From Siphonodentalium dalli (Eukaryota > Mollusca > Scaphopoda > Gadilida > Siphonodentaliidae): a DNA stretch of 64,000 nucleotides. The position numbers were made by a program, and so were the translations under genes. Numbering within the stretch: the first letter of the stretch is position 1; the number at the start of each line of letters is the position of its first letter. Shown piece by piece: positions 22,435-34,057 of the stretch. The notes beneath the pieces were generated by a model, which saw nothing but the letters and a program-made list of their open reading frames with translations, did not search any database and was not told where the DNA came from. Location of the stretch: the NCBI GenBank assembly GCA_032622095.1, contig CP136061.1, positions 137,603,587-137,667,586 of the forward strand, given 5' to 3'.

Positions 22435-23135
22435 CGTGAGATTTCCACTGATAAAACTTTTTCACAAGGGGGGGGGGGGGGGGCGCTACGTCCCTATGTA
22501 CCACAGATGACTATATGATCCGGTTTAAGGGTGTGAAAATCGACAAGTTATTTTTGACACCCTATACGCGAAGACCTTCTAGACACGTTTCTTAACGTTG
22601 TAACTTTCAATAAATGTTCATGTTACTCGAAAATGACATGCAATTGGGAAATTTTAGTAGTTACGAAGAACACATACTGGTACCTCACATCCAAGTTGAC
22701 ACCCCCTAAATTTCTAAATGATGGCCATTTCAATGCAAACTTTTGACCAAAGGAGGAAAATACGAGAACAATTTCAACCTATTGTTGTAAATTTCCAACT
22801 CATGTTGTGTCAGGTATAAAATTTCCAACTGTTGAACATGTTGACAAATTGTTTTTTGGTGAGGGGCGAGGCACCTGTGGGTTGTACTTGAGATTTCCAG
22901 CTGATAAAACATTTTCACAAGGGGGTGAATCGACCCCTTGTCGTCACGTCCCTGCGTATCATAGATGGGTATATTATCCGGTTTAAGGGTGTGAAAAACT
23001 GAAAAATTATGTTGGACACACGATACGAAGACCTTCTAGTCACGTTCCTTATCGTTATAACTTTCAATTAACTTTCATAGTACTCGAAAAAAAAATTGTG
23101 ATTTGGAGATGATTGTAGTTACAAAGAACACCTAC
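22435..23135 (+). repeat. Diverged direct duplication (about 250 bp, two copies)
   Basis: Copies at 22435-22690 and 22886-23135 share 'gagatttcca', 'aaaac.ttttcacaaggggg', 'atccggtttaagggtgtgaaa' and 'cgaagaccttctag.cacgtt'. Between them, 22697-22850 is homologous to 3535-3765 inside the TATAT-flanked transposon. A 17-nt G run lies at about 22470-22486. Confidence 0.7.
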
Positions 23136-23284
23136 TATTTGTGATTTATGTTTGTAATCGTAGGTTCATAGTATTAGCGGAATGAGAAATTGTTATTTCT
23201 TACAAACAATTGTAGAATCTTACAAATAAAACGCTTCATAGTAATGACCCCTGGGCTGATAATACACGCTCTTTGTTGATCATG

Positions 23285-23810
23285 TATAATGTATTAGTCC
23301 CCATTTAAGTCATCTGAGGTCAATTGCGCCTATCCCATGACTATCCCATGACAATCACCTGATCATGTGTCCCATCTATACCAATATACCAATGTTCCTA
23401 CACATCGTCTAAGCTGATAATGATCGCCCTTTATTGCTCACATTTGCCTCTTTAAGTCGTTTGAGGTCAACGCCATATATTTCATGACACGCTACGGATC
23501 TATTTATCCCCCGGCTCTATTTATCCCCGTGTTTCAATTTTCACCGACCAGGTTGCAACCATTTTGGGTATATAATTAATTAGTTAGTTAAATTAATTAT
23601 TAGTGCCCTTTTAAGACATCTGATATCAACGGGACATATCTAATAAGATTCCCTGGGTCAGGTTACTCGTATGTAAAACAAATTCAGTTCAGAGGATCCA
23701 ACCGTTTGGGTCCTTTTTGCCAAAATATATATCTAATAATTATTAGTGCCCCTTTAAGACATATGACGTGAACGGGATTATCTAATAACGCTCCCCGAGT
23801 AAAATCACCC
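23285..23810 (+). repeat. Four-copy degenerate tandem repeat, about 150 bp
   Basis: Cores of the form 'attagtgcccctttaagacatctgagtcaacgg' recur near 23290, 23445, 23600 and 23745. Spacing near 150 bp resembles the pearl-array period, but the sequence differs. Confidence 0.55.
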
Positions 23811-25309
23811 CCATATACACAATTCTAGCCGTTTGGTCGCCTATAAGCGGACAAACAAACGCAATTTAATTTGATTAGTATAGATAGATGGGTTTATCAT
23901 GCTATATTATGCAATCGAAAATCTAACTCAACATTATGATACAAATGAAGCCTCCCCTCATTGAGCCAAGACAATAAGCTATTTCGTGTGTTGTGTGGAA
24001 TTATATATTATTCTAGTTCTTAGTCAAAACAGTTTTCAGAAACCAATTGTTGCGAACATATGACCATTTCTAAACAGACACCTATCTAGAAACCATACCG
24101 GTAAAATAACATTAAAAAGCTAATATTTACATAGGCCACTCAACAAGATGAGGAGGTAATACCGGTCATCAACGATAACTCTCCTATGGTCGCAAACGGT
24201 TCATTTGTAGCAATCAATGCCATTTCCATACTGGATGGATTCTTCCTGTCAGTTATTTTAGTAGCCTCCACATTGGGGCGGTCTATTGTTTATCTGTATT
24301 GTGATACATATTAATATATTGGAGCGATGAATATATATAATATCCAAACTCCACAACCGCAGTCAAACTTAAGCGAGTGTTTTAGCATAAGTGTTCGAAA
24401 ACTCAATTTGCGTCGATATACTCAAACGGTTTTGTGGTATGACTATAGCATTCTTGAAACTTTTTATGATATGGCTATATCAAAATGGATATGCTCGTAT
24501 CGTGACAAGAATTTCCCAGTTATCAATCAGAAACAGACTATTTCATGACATGTTGACATTGCTAAGCTCAGCCATGATACTGGCAGGCTATTCATTGAAA
24601 GCGGGATCGGCAACAAAAGAGATTAGTTCTCCATGTAATGATGATCTTAGTTCATGATTATAGCCCATACATGGGTTGAATATTAAATTGTTATGGAGTA
24701 AATTGTTATGGAGGCCAGGTTTGTGCCTCATTTGGGCTTTCACGGAAGTTGTGGGGGCACTAGCTAACCTGACCGCCTAACCTCCGTAACACATTCTATC
24801 CTTAATTGTTTTCAATTTGTGGGCATTTTTTATTATCAGAATCATCAAAATCACCGGTAGTCAATATCACATAAAGTAATAAACAGAAAAGAAATTCTAA
24901 ACTGACACCAACCTATTTCTTAATTAACACAAATAGCATTGTTTTTTGCACGACGCCTAATGCATACTGACAATTGTCAGGGTCGTTGATGTAATAAACG
25001 AAGAAGTGAGAAAGCCGCTGCATGCGTCGCATGACCTCCGTCAGTGATATATTTTTTATTTTAAAAGACAAAATGCCTTATTTTATCATGCCAACTTAAA
25101 AGGGTACTGTACCTTAAATCGGGTCATTTGTGGGACATCTCCTTTTATACTCAACATAATATATGCAACATATGAATTAATTTGAGCCATGGGTTTTTTC
25201 AAAATACGCCCATGTGCTCTATGAACTATGCAACAACAAGGTATTTATATTGAAAATGAATTTATGACTCCAGTCGTAAATTCTATTTTCATTATAATTA
25301 GCAGGAACG
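23811..25309. other. 1.5-kb spacer with a small foldback
   Basis: No recognisable gene. A small foldback sits at about 24702-24789 ('gttatggagg...aacct' against 'cctccgtaac'). Frames at 24327-24657 show no motif. Confidence 0.35.
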
Positions 25310-28160
25310 AAAGCTGAAAATGACCCGGGAACATTGTGCAATAATCGCAAGAAAGTGAAGAAGATCCAAGAAGAAATGGCAGCTTCATCCATTACCTCCG
25401 ACCGAAGTGGTTCATAGAATGTAATCGACAGTTGTCAAAATGAGATGGAGTGGTCGAAAACAACGGCGATCGAAAGCTTTGCGTGTTGCAAACAAGACGA
25501 TAGGGGGTCTTGAACCGGCGTGCATCCAAATGGCACGACTGCTTCTAAAATCGATTGTCAGTGCAGAGTAGTGGCTCAGGTCACAAACTAACACCGGTCA
25601 CGCACAAGAACACATTCGCTGACTGATATTAGGATGTGTGGCATGAGTCTTTCATCCATTCGGAAGAAATTGACGAAGAAACTGGACATTTCTAATGCAG
25701 TCCAGAGTGAAATTAAATCTTTACCAAACAAATGTTAAGCAGAAGTTCGAACTGTCAGTGGAATATAGTTTGCGGCCGAATCGTTAAGATAGAGATATTA
25801 GTCGATGTATGCCAGGTAAAAAGATTCCAAGACAACAGCGAGTATATGGACAAGAATCCTCACCGATTACCTGAAGTTTTGCTGTGAAGATATACTGTCA
25901 CGGAGACCTCATTCTTAGCATTCGACAAACTACGACCGAAAAACGTATAAATCTTGTTTGTCTATTGTCGAAAAACACCTGTCTCTGTCAACCATAACTA
26001 ATGGCGCTCAAATTGAAATATATGAGGAATCTTGGCGTATCAATGAACCCCAATAGTTTCAAAAGAATGTGCTTATATGGGGACAAAACACGTTCCAGTG
26101 GTAACATACGAGTCATAGAAAAGGGTTGAAGTCGACGGAAAACATAAAGTCAAAATCGTGGAAACAAAAACCACGAAAGAAGAGTTTCAGCGATCGGTTC
26201 AGGATTTCTTGAACACGTCGAACCTATGTAACAACAATATTCTGCGATGACAACACGGAAAGCACATCACCTGCGGGACATATAATAGTCCAAATTGATT
26301 TTGCCGAGAAGCTCAATTGCCAGAACGTAGAAGAAATTAAGAGTGCATACTGGAATTCCACAAGCGTGACGATACACTGTAGTAACCAAGTTTCTGAAAG
26401 ACGGGAAAATGCAGACCAGAACGATCGTGAGTGTGCCAGATGTTGCGATCACAATGCTGAAGTTGTAGTAGCTATTTTGGATAATCCAATCATAAGGCTG
26501 AAGGCAGAGCTCCCGGGTGTGCAGCGAATTCACTGCTGGACGGACTCTCGAACCGTCATCCCAATACAGTTTCGCTCTTCTCCGACAAGAAAAGAGATAC
26601 ATCAGTGGCCGGTGTAATTATTTCAAAAGGGAAATGGATAGGGGCCTTGCGGTGGAGTCGATTGGCACGACAAAACGAACTGACATCAAATTAGATATGG
26701 CAAGAAACGTGAGCAAAAAGTTAAGGGGGTATGTTTTTGTCCCATGTAGAAAGCCTTGATACAGAGCGGGACAAGCGTTACAGAAGCTGACAAAATATGT
26801 TTTTATTTCTCATCGTTATCTGCGTCTCAGTAGTAACCATTGATACAGAGCGATACAAGCGTTACAGAATCTTACAGAGTTGATTTTATTTCTAGTGATT
26901 ATCTGCGTCCCAGTAGTAACCCTTGATACAGAGTGATACAAGCGTTACAGCAGTTAAAAAATCGTTTTTATTTATCATCGTTATCTGCGTCCCAGTAGTA
27001 ACCCTTGATACAGAGCGATACAAGCGTTACAGCAGTTAAAAAACGTTTTTATTTCTCATCGTTATCTGCGTCCCAGTAGTAACCCTTGATACAGAGCGAT
27101 ACAAGCGTGACAACAGGTACAAAATCGTTTTTATTTCTCATCGTTATCTGCGTCCCAGTAGTAACCCTTAATACAGAGCGATACTGGGACGCAGATAATC
27201 ACTAGAAATAAAAACGATTTTTTAACTGCTGTAACGCTTGTATCGCTCTGTATCAAGGGTTAGGCCTACTACTGGGACGCAGATAATCACTAGAAATAAA
27301 AACGATTTTTTAACTGCTGTAACGATTGTATCGCTCTGTATCAAGGGTTACTACTGGGACGCAGATAATCACTAGAAATAAAACGATTTTTTAACTGCTG
27401 TAACGCTTGTATCGCTCTTTATCAAGGGTTACTAATGGGACGCAGATAATCACTAGAAATAAAAACGATTTTTTAACTGCTGTAACGCTTGTATCGCTCT
27501 GTATCAAGGGTTATGCCTACTACTGGGACGCAGATAATCACTAGAAATAAAAACGATTTTTTAACCGCTGTAACGCTTGTATCGCTCTGTATCAAGGGTT
27601 ACTACTGGGACGCAGATAACGATGAGAAATAAAAACGATTTTTTAACTGCTGTAACGCTTGTATCACTCTGTATCAAGGGTTACTACTGGGACGCAGATA
27701 ATCACTAGAAATAAAATCAACTCTGTAAGATTCGTAACGCTTGTATCGCTCTGTATCAAGTGTTACTACTGGGACGCAGATAATCACTAGAAATAAAATC
27801 AACTCTGTAAGATTCTGTAACGCTTGTATCGCTCTGTATCAAGGGTTACTACTGAGACGCAGATAACGATGAGAAATAAAAACATATTTTGTCAGCTTCT
27901 GTAACGCTTGTCCCGCTCTGTATCAAGGCTTTCTACATGGGACAAAAACATACCCCCTTAACTTTTTGCTCACGTTTCTTGCCATATATCCATCAAATGC
28001 TGTAAACTGTAAAGCGTAGAAATAGCTTCCAATTGGCTTTCTGAAATTGACACACCGGTGATTCCTGGAACCACGAAACTGCAAGAATTATATTTTGTAT
28101 GCACATGTATACGCGACACATTTCGTGTCAAAATTATTGTGACAAAATAAGCTCATATTG
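25310..28160 (+). pseudogene. DDE-transposase-like gene relic, split by a foldback array
   Basis: A chain of conserved blocks in shifting frames. 'SRCMPGKK' at about 25808 is followed by 'RILTDYLK' and 'LRPKN...NTCLCQ'. 'MALKLKYMRNLGVSMNP' is at 26002. A 'VEVDGKHKVKIVETKTTKEEF' block lies near 26130-26190, 'HIIVQIDFAEKLNCQNVEEI' near 26280-26345 and 'LPGVQRIHCWTDS' near 26510-26550. A 'NYF...TTKRTDIK' end is at 26610-26690. After the foldback, 'IPGTTKLQELYFVCTC' is at about 28060-28110. The D(FAEN), D(WTDS) and HGKG/KR-type blocks match a multi-copy family I have seen in fish and invertebrate genomes; the acidic residues look like a DDE triad, though the Glu-bearing block is corrupted here. 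Many frameshifts and stops. No domain name is claimed. Confidence 0.65.
26692..27990. mobile_element. Foldback element of 83-bp tandem units in two inverted arms
   Basis: Left arm to about 27183 has six units ('tgatacagagcgatacaagc', spacing 83, 83, 83, 81, 83). The right arm from 27184 has nine complementary units (spacing 81-88). Outer ends 'atatggcaagaaacgtgagc' and complement are exact mirror images. It is flanked by an 8-bp direct repeat CATCAAAT (26684-26691, 27991-27998). Variant units appear in mirror order from both ends inward. The architecture resembles Foldback/Galileo-type elements with tandem-repeat TIRs. No coding capacity. Confidence 0.88.
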
Positions 28161-28350
28161 GAATTATTTAACCTCAATATACGCCCGTAGTAAGCTTATA
28201 AATTCTCGTTATTCCGTTGAATTGCACGGGCCGCAGTGAAAACACATTAGAATGAGGGTGTATCTGGCAAGCCGTGTCGATGAAAAAGGTAGATTAAATA
28301 ATGCCAATATACGCTTATTTCGTATGGAAATAGTCCAATATTGGACTCTT
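28140..28350 (+). repeat. Dispersed repeat R3, fragment 1
   Basis: Shares 'agtgaaaacacat...tatctgg' and 'aatatacgccc' phrases with 49765-49990 and 63085-63390. R1 copy B at 28351 probably interrupts it, with continuation at 28853-28985 ('gtgcttattttcacgagaac'). Confidence 0.5.
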
Positions 28351-28852
28351 TTAAAGGCACGTGAGGCCTTAGTTGTCGAAAATATTCATATTTGTTCCAA
28401 TCACCGTAAACATTAAAACATTAAAACGCATACAGTTTCGTTCATATATACCATGACCATCGCGTAAACAGCATGTTATCATAAAGATTTACTATATTTT
28501 ACCTAAGCAAGAGCCTGATTGTGTTACAGAAGACAGCACAATGCTGCTGGCTAATCACACACAAATGGCATAAACGCTCTTTATTCGTTCCATATCAGGA
28601 ATTCACCAACAAAGAACGCTCTTTATGTTTACCATCATAATATAAACAAACACCAGAAAAGTAACTTTTTATGATTTTGTTTACATAACAATGGTCAAAG
28701 ATATGACAATAACATATTGTTTAAGCGATATTTCTTATTTGTATACGGACAAAGTCTGTCTACATTTTGTTGTTCTTTCTGTTTGTGGCGGTTTTTGACG
28801 GGTGGAAATATTTTCACAGGATACCCACCGCCAAGGCCAACCGTACCTTTAA
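28351..28852 (-). mobile_element. R1 element copy B
   Basis: 502 bp, TTAA at both ends, minus orientation relative to copy A. Nearly identical to copy C (31889-32390), with only a handful of differences by eye. Confidence 0.88.
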
Positions 28853-29063
28853 AATATCGATTTAAATAGGTCCATATAGAGAGTATATTCAGGTTAAATA
28901 ATCGCAATATGAGCATGTTTCGCTCACTGAAATAAGTGCGTTATGTGCTTATTTTCACGAGAACATTTAATAGAAAGGACTCGTATTAATGTTGATGCAA
29001 AACGTTTTAAATTTTTAATTCCATCCAACGATAACGCATCATGTTTGAAACTGTCTCAAGCAC
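28853..29063. other. R3 continuation and spacer
   Basis: Begins with sequence like other R3 copies; the rest (to 29063) shows no feature. Confidence 0.35.
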
Positions 29064-29067
29064 ATAT

Positions 29068-29515
29068 GGTTACAATACACCAAATACAAATTAGTAGAGT
29101 GATCTCCCCTGGGACCCCCAAGCGATCAGCATAACAAAAATTCTGGCAGCTGAATGGTCAATGATACATGGATGAAAAGTGCACGAAAAAATGCACAGAT
29201 GTGTTTCCCGTCGAGAAACATAAAATATAACCACATGGTAAATGGTTATGGCTGTGCAAGTGGCGAATAATTTATGGGAGGTGTTTGTGTTTTTTTCGAT
29301 GTCATTTTTTTCACAATTTTAAGGGTAGTGTGACGTTTGTCAAGCTCCAGTGTGATCTACCATGTTAACAAGTACTTTTTTGCACATTTCTGTGTGTCTA
29401 AAATGACGTTCTTTAATTTCAAATACTCGTGCAGGGTCAAAGCTTTGCAACGAATATAGGCCAGCGGGATTTGTTAACACTGAGGCCTATGTAAATCATT
29501 TGGTGTATTGTAACC
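29068..29515 (+). mobile_element. R2 element copy 2 (448 bp)
   Basis: Perfect terminal GGTTACAATACACCAAAT and complement; sequence appears identical to copy 3 over its whole length. Preceded by ATAT (29064-29067) and followed by TATAGTGA. Confidence 0.88.
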
Positions 29516-30396
29516 TATAGTGAAAAATGGTCGTTTTTCAGATTTCTGCTCTGAAACAAGTCCCGTGCTCATTATGCCCATGAAACAAATTGGAAACATA
29601 AAGCACGCGATACGACTGCTTATTTGGCGCCGGAGCCGTCCAATAAAATTACAAATTAACCCCTCTGATGCTATTTCTGCTTCTCGTTGTAGAACCGAAA
29701 ATGACCATTTTCGACATATTTTTTGGGCCCAATGGTGTCCCTTTAATGATTGTGAGACCATATTTGTTGGCGTCCGACATCCTAGATGAACGACAAGGCA
29801 GATTTGTCGGGTTTGGGCACGACATGAGAGTAAAGCGTGACGTCAGATGGACCATACCCTAAAATGTGATGCAAAATCGGACCCGATTCGGGTCAAACTA
29901 AGTTGAATTGCCCCTGTTAGATGACAGGTTGGCAAAAAAGCCTACCATGGAAGTTTGCAGAAATGGTTCGACTATCCAACGCGCACAAATTTCGGCCAAT
30001 AAATATATTCTTGTGACGAGACAATTTTGATTTTCTGTCGATTATTTTCGAAAATTGTGTAGGTGCGCCCAATGTGAAACCTAAGTGCGCCCAATTCGCC
30101 TAGCGAATCGTATGGCATATTTTCTGGAAGTGGCATCTACAAGCTATCAGATCGACAACTTGTATGTACATCGTCATTGTTTACTTTGCCAATATTCAGC
30201 TAAAATGAAAAAAATTGACATTCAAGTCAAAGTAATTTGTTTGCAAATTCAGCTATGGGTGGTGACAGAAAAGGGTTAATAAAGTAAGAACACAGACATA
30301 TTTCGAATAAAATTTATTTATTTTGACGTGGGTATATAAATGGACGCAATATAACATCATTTGGGCGACTTTCTTTACCTTCCAGTGATCACTATA
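29516..30396. mobile_element. 881-bp core between two identical R2 copies
   Basis: Bounded by TATAGTGA at its left and TCACTATA at its right, adjoining the R2 ends. It contains a plus frame of 89 codons at 29520-29789 and overlapping frames, none with a motif I recognise. It could be the internal region of a terminal-repeat element, or ordinary DNA trapped between two insertions. Confidence 0.5.
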
Positions 30397-30844
30397 GGTT
30401 ACAATACACCAAATACAAATTAGTAGAGTGATCTCCCCTGGGACCCCCAAGCGATCAGCATAACAAAAATTCTGGCAGCTGAATGGTCAATGATACATGG
30501 ATGAAAAGTGCACGAAAAAATGCACAGATGTGTTTCCCGTCGAGAAACATAAAATATAACCACATGGTAAATGGTTATGGCTGTGCAAGTGGCGAATAAT
30601 TTATGGGAGGTGTTTGTGTTTTTTTCGATGTCATTTTTTTCACAATTTTAAGGGTAGTGTGACGTTTGTCAAGCTCCAGTGTGATCTACCATGTTAACAA
30701 GTACTTTTTTGCACATTTCTGTGTGTCTAAAATGACGTTCTTTAATTTCAAATACTCGTGCAGGGTCAAAGCTTTGCAACGAATATAGGCCAGCGGGATT
30801 TGTTAACACTGAGGCCTATGTAAATCATTTGGTGTATTGTAACC
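30397..30844 (+). mobile_element. R2 element copy 3 (448 bp)
   Basis: Same orientation and apparently the same sequence as copy 2. Followed by ATAT (30845-30848), matching the ATAT before copy 2. Confidence 0.88.
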
Positions 30845-30848
30845 ATAT

Positions 30849-31162
30849 GCTTACCAGTAAATATGTAGGCGAACCGTGCCAATGTTAGTTACTTCACTAT
30901 AGTAATATCGGTACCACGTGTATCATTCCAATCACACACACCAACATCCTTTCGCTATTGATGGACAACTTTCCTCGTCCCACAACCCAATTAATCATTG
31001 AGCGAAATTACGTTACATTTTTATGAATTGCTTCATCTTAGGAAGATTTATAACGCTCTACCATATCCTGCTTAATCAATTGATTTCGACGAATGATGAA
31101 ACGTTCTGATTCCCCTATAAGACAAATCTAGTCTTATGTACTTAATTAAGCGCGCCTAAGTC
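30849..31162. other. Spacer
   Basis: No gene or repeat recognised. Confidence 0.35.
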
Positions 31163-31290
31163 AGTTGTGCGGTCGATAACGTTATTCTCCACGTCATGTT
31201 GTTCCATCCGACGTCTTATCAGATCCGACAAATTGTTTCAATGATTGTCGGCCATACCATTCTGGTGGTCCGTTTGCTTTATTGGTGCAA
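31163..31290 (+). repeat. Repeat R4, uninterrupted copy
   Basis: 'ggtcgataac.ttattc.cca', 'gttgttccatccgac' and 'ggtggtccgtttgct' recur at 34226-34312 and 34896-34940, where a 583-bp insertion separates the halves. Confidence 0.7.
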
Positions 31291-31888
31291 GCAGCAAAAG
31301 AGTTCAGTCCCCTCGCTATGCTATGTATGAACGCTCCCGGCATGTGTATTTTCTTAATTAAATCTAACATATTTTATTGATGTGTTTTGTCAGTTAAAAT
31401 TCATTCTGGCTTGGTCTAGACAATTTTCAAATGAATATGGACAGTTCAGTTTCTTAGAATAATGCAGAATTGTAACCAACAAAATTCTCAAATAAATAAA
31501 TGTTGCATTTCTTCATATTACGTGTAGGTGCGTGCATCGGTAAGTCCTGCGTATAGGGGACTGAATTCTGCATGGAGCTTGTTATCAGTGTAGGGAATCA
31601 AACTGTACGGTGTAGCGACGGACGTTCCGGTTTACGCTGGTATGAGTATACATAAAAAATACAATATTAATCAATACGTCACTGGTTGTTGGTGCATGGC
31701 ATTGAGATGTACAGACATATCATGTGATATTCTTCACTAGTATAACCAATAATGTTGGATTTGATTTGTTTAAGTTTACTTTTAACCATTTTGAATTCGA
31801 TTTTTTCCACAGCCAAGGATGAAAATCATTAATTAAAACAACTTCTGTGGTATTATATACTAATATTCAGCGCAACATCTAAAGAGGT
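31291..31888. other. Spacer
   Basis: AT-rich, no gene or repeat recognised. Confidence 0.35.
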
Positions 31889-32390
31889 TTAAAGGCACGT
31901 GAGGCCTTAGTTGTCGAAAATATTCATATTTGTTCCAATCACCGTAAACAGAAAAACATTAAAACGCATACAGTTTCGTTCATATATGCCATGACCATCG
32001 CGTAAACAGCATGTTATCATAAAGATTTACTATATTTTACCTAAGCAAGAGCCTGATTGTGTTACAGAAGACAGCACAATGCTGCTGGCTAATCACACAC
32101 AAATGGCATAAACGCTCTTTATTCGTTCCATATCAGGAATTCACCAACAAAGAACGCTCTTTATGTTTACCATCATAATATAAACAAACACCAGAAAAGT
32201 AACTTTTTATGATTTTGTTTACATAACAATGGTCAAAGATATGACAATAACATACTGTTTAAGCGATATTTCTTATTTGTATACGGACAAAGTCTGTCTA
32301 CATTTTGTTGTTCTTTCTGTTTGTGGCGGTTTTTGACGGGTGGAAATATTTTCACAGGATACCCACCGCCAAGGCCAACCGTACCTTTAA
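31889..32390 (-). mobile_element. R1 element copy C
   Basis: 502 bp with TTAA at both ends, same orientation and nearly identical sequence to copy B about 3 kb away. Confidence 0.88.
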
Positions 32391-34057
32391 CACAGATTAA
32401 TATTCGCTGAGCGCTATGATATTAGTTTCCCATCGCAAAACGTTAAATATTGTTCATAATGGAGTTTTTACAAACTTTAGAAAAAAATAATGTATGGTTG
32501 AGATGTCACGGGGTGTACAGTTTCGTTAATTATTACTTTTGTTTTGTGTACGGTTTAGGCTGATGATGCTTATGTTTTATTGGCATTCTGTGTATATTAA
32601 GCTAGACCAAGACCACATTATGAAGCTTTTTTAAGAAATGTGATAACTCCCGATAGACAAGACAGTGAATATTTGCTTGGCGATCGAAACTCAGTAATGT
32701 TCTTTTAAATTTTAGATCCACCAGAATTTTCACCTCAAGATTTTAGAATGAGAACTGTTCCCCAACTTCGGAAGTCTGGTTGGACTACCTGGAAGATCGA
32801 TTCAAGTGGTGACACAGGAATTTTCCTCTGTTATAGTAGTTTCAATGTGTTCATGCAACGGTGTGGGGGGAACCATGTGTTAGGTTAGTTAACTTTTGGG
32901 AGATAAAAATAAATTTACTCGAAAAACTGGGCCTCAAAATGAAAACATATATTCTGCATTTAATTACATTTGTCCAGATCCTCTACCTGGGGGGGGGGGG
33001 GGGGCACAATAAGCCCGGCGCCAAAGATGAATTGTTATATTTTCCGAACGCTGTTTGAGTAAAAACAACATGAGAGGACTTGCCCTCATGCACACACGTA
33101 TTTATTACGGATGTAAAATAGACTTCCATAAGATCAAAATAATTAACCAAGTAGTGTAGTCTAGCCGCACATGGAAGCCAGTTGGAGCTTACCTTGGAAT
33201 TACTAGAACCAACTATGTTGCGTTGTGATTTTTGCAGATAAACTGAGTCGAGTTATACAACGTGATTTACGTGATTTTTCAATTATATAACTCAAATAAA
33301 AACTGTCGCAATTAGCGATGTAAATTATAAAGCGTTACATGTATATGTTATCAACTTCTCAAGTCCAACACACTCCACTTATTGAACCGTTATATCTCAT
33401 TATACATGTACGTCTAGTCATAATGTAGATAGTTCATATCGGCAGGTTAGGCCTTACATTCTCAACTGGAAGACAAACCTTGGTACTCAAAAATATTTGA
33501 TCAAATGTTAACACCCATCACAATGTATGACACTATAGGGCAAACTGGAGTCTAAAAACGAGCTCGATTGTGGAAATACTCCTAAAATAAGATTAACCGA
33601 ACAGTAGCCCATGTTATCAAACTTCTCAACCGTACAGAAGGAGTTTTACGTTCTATGGAAATATGTTATTTTTGTCATAAAATCTTCACTAAAATACACA
33701 AATGTAACTATAGTTTAGAACAGTAATAATAGTAGTTTCGGTATAGAAATAACTATGTTAGATGTGATAATATTGCGTAACAGGACCGGCAACGTAACAA
33801 ACACCTGGAAATTGTATTTTTTCTTGCCACCATAAACTTCCATTTCCAATAATAAATATGCCCATGACGCACGGTACATAGTGCCTGTGGATGCTATGTT
33901 ACGTGCCAGTCGATGTCCATGTGCTGTTGACGTGAACTAATTTGAAATATTCCGAAAATGGCCAATTAACAACACTCATCAATTCCACGTCTTTTAAATT
34001 TTTTTCCAAACCGGAAACATCCGTCGCGGCACCGTGCAGTTTGATTCCCCACACTGT
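32391..34057. other. 1.7-kb spacer, no gene recognised
   Basis: Contains a G-tract at about 32991-33004. A minus frame at 33899-34081 (60 codons) and a short plus frame from 34081 have no recognisable motif. Confidence 0.35.

Noticed and set aside
30085-30279. Small frame with 'HRHCLLC' in the R2 core as a zinc finger
   Set aside because: Single incomplete Cys/His cluster, no repeat of the pattern and no homology recognised.
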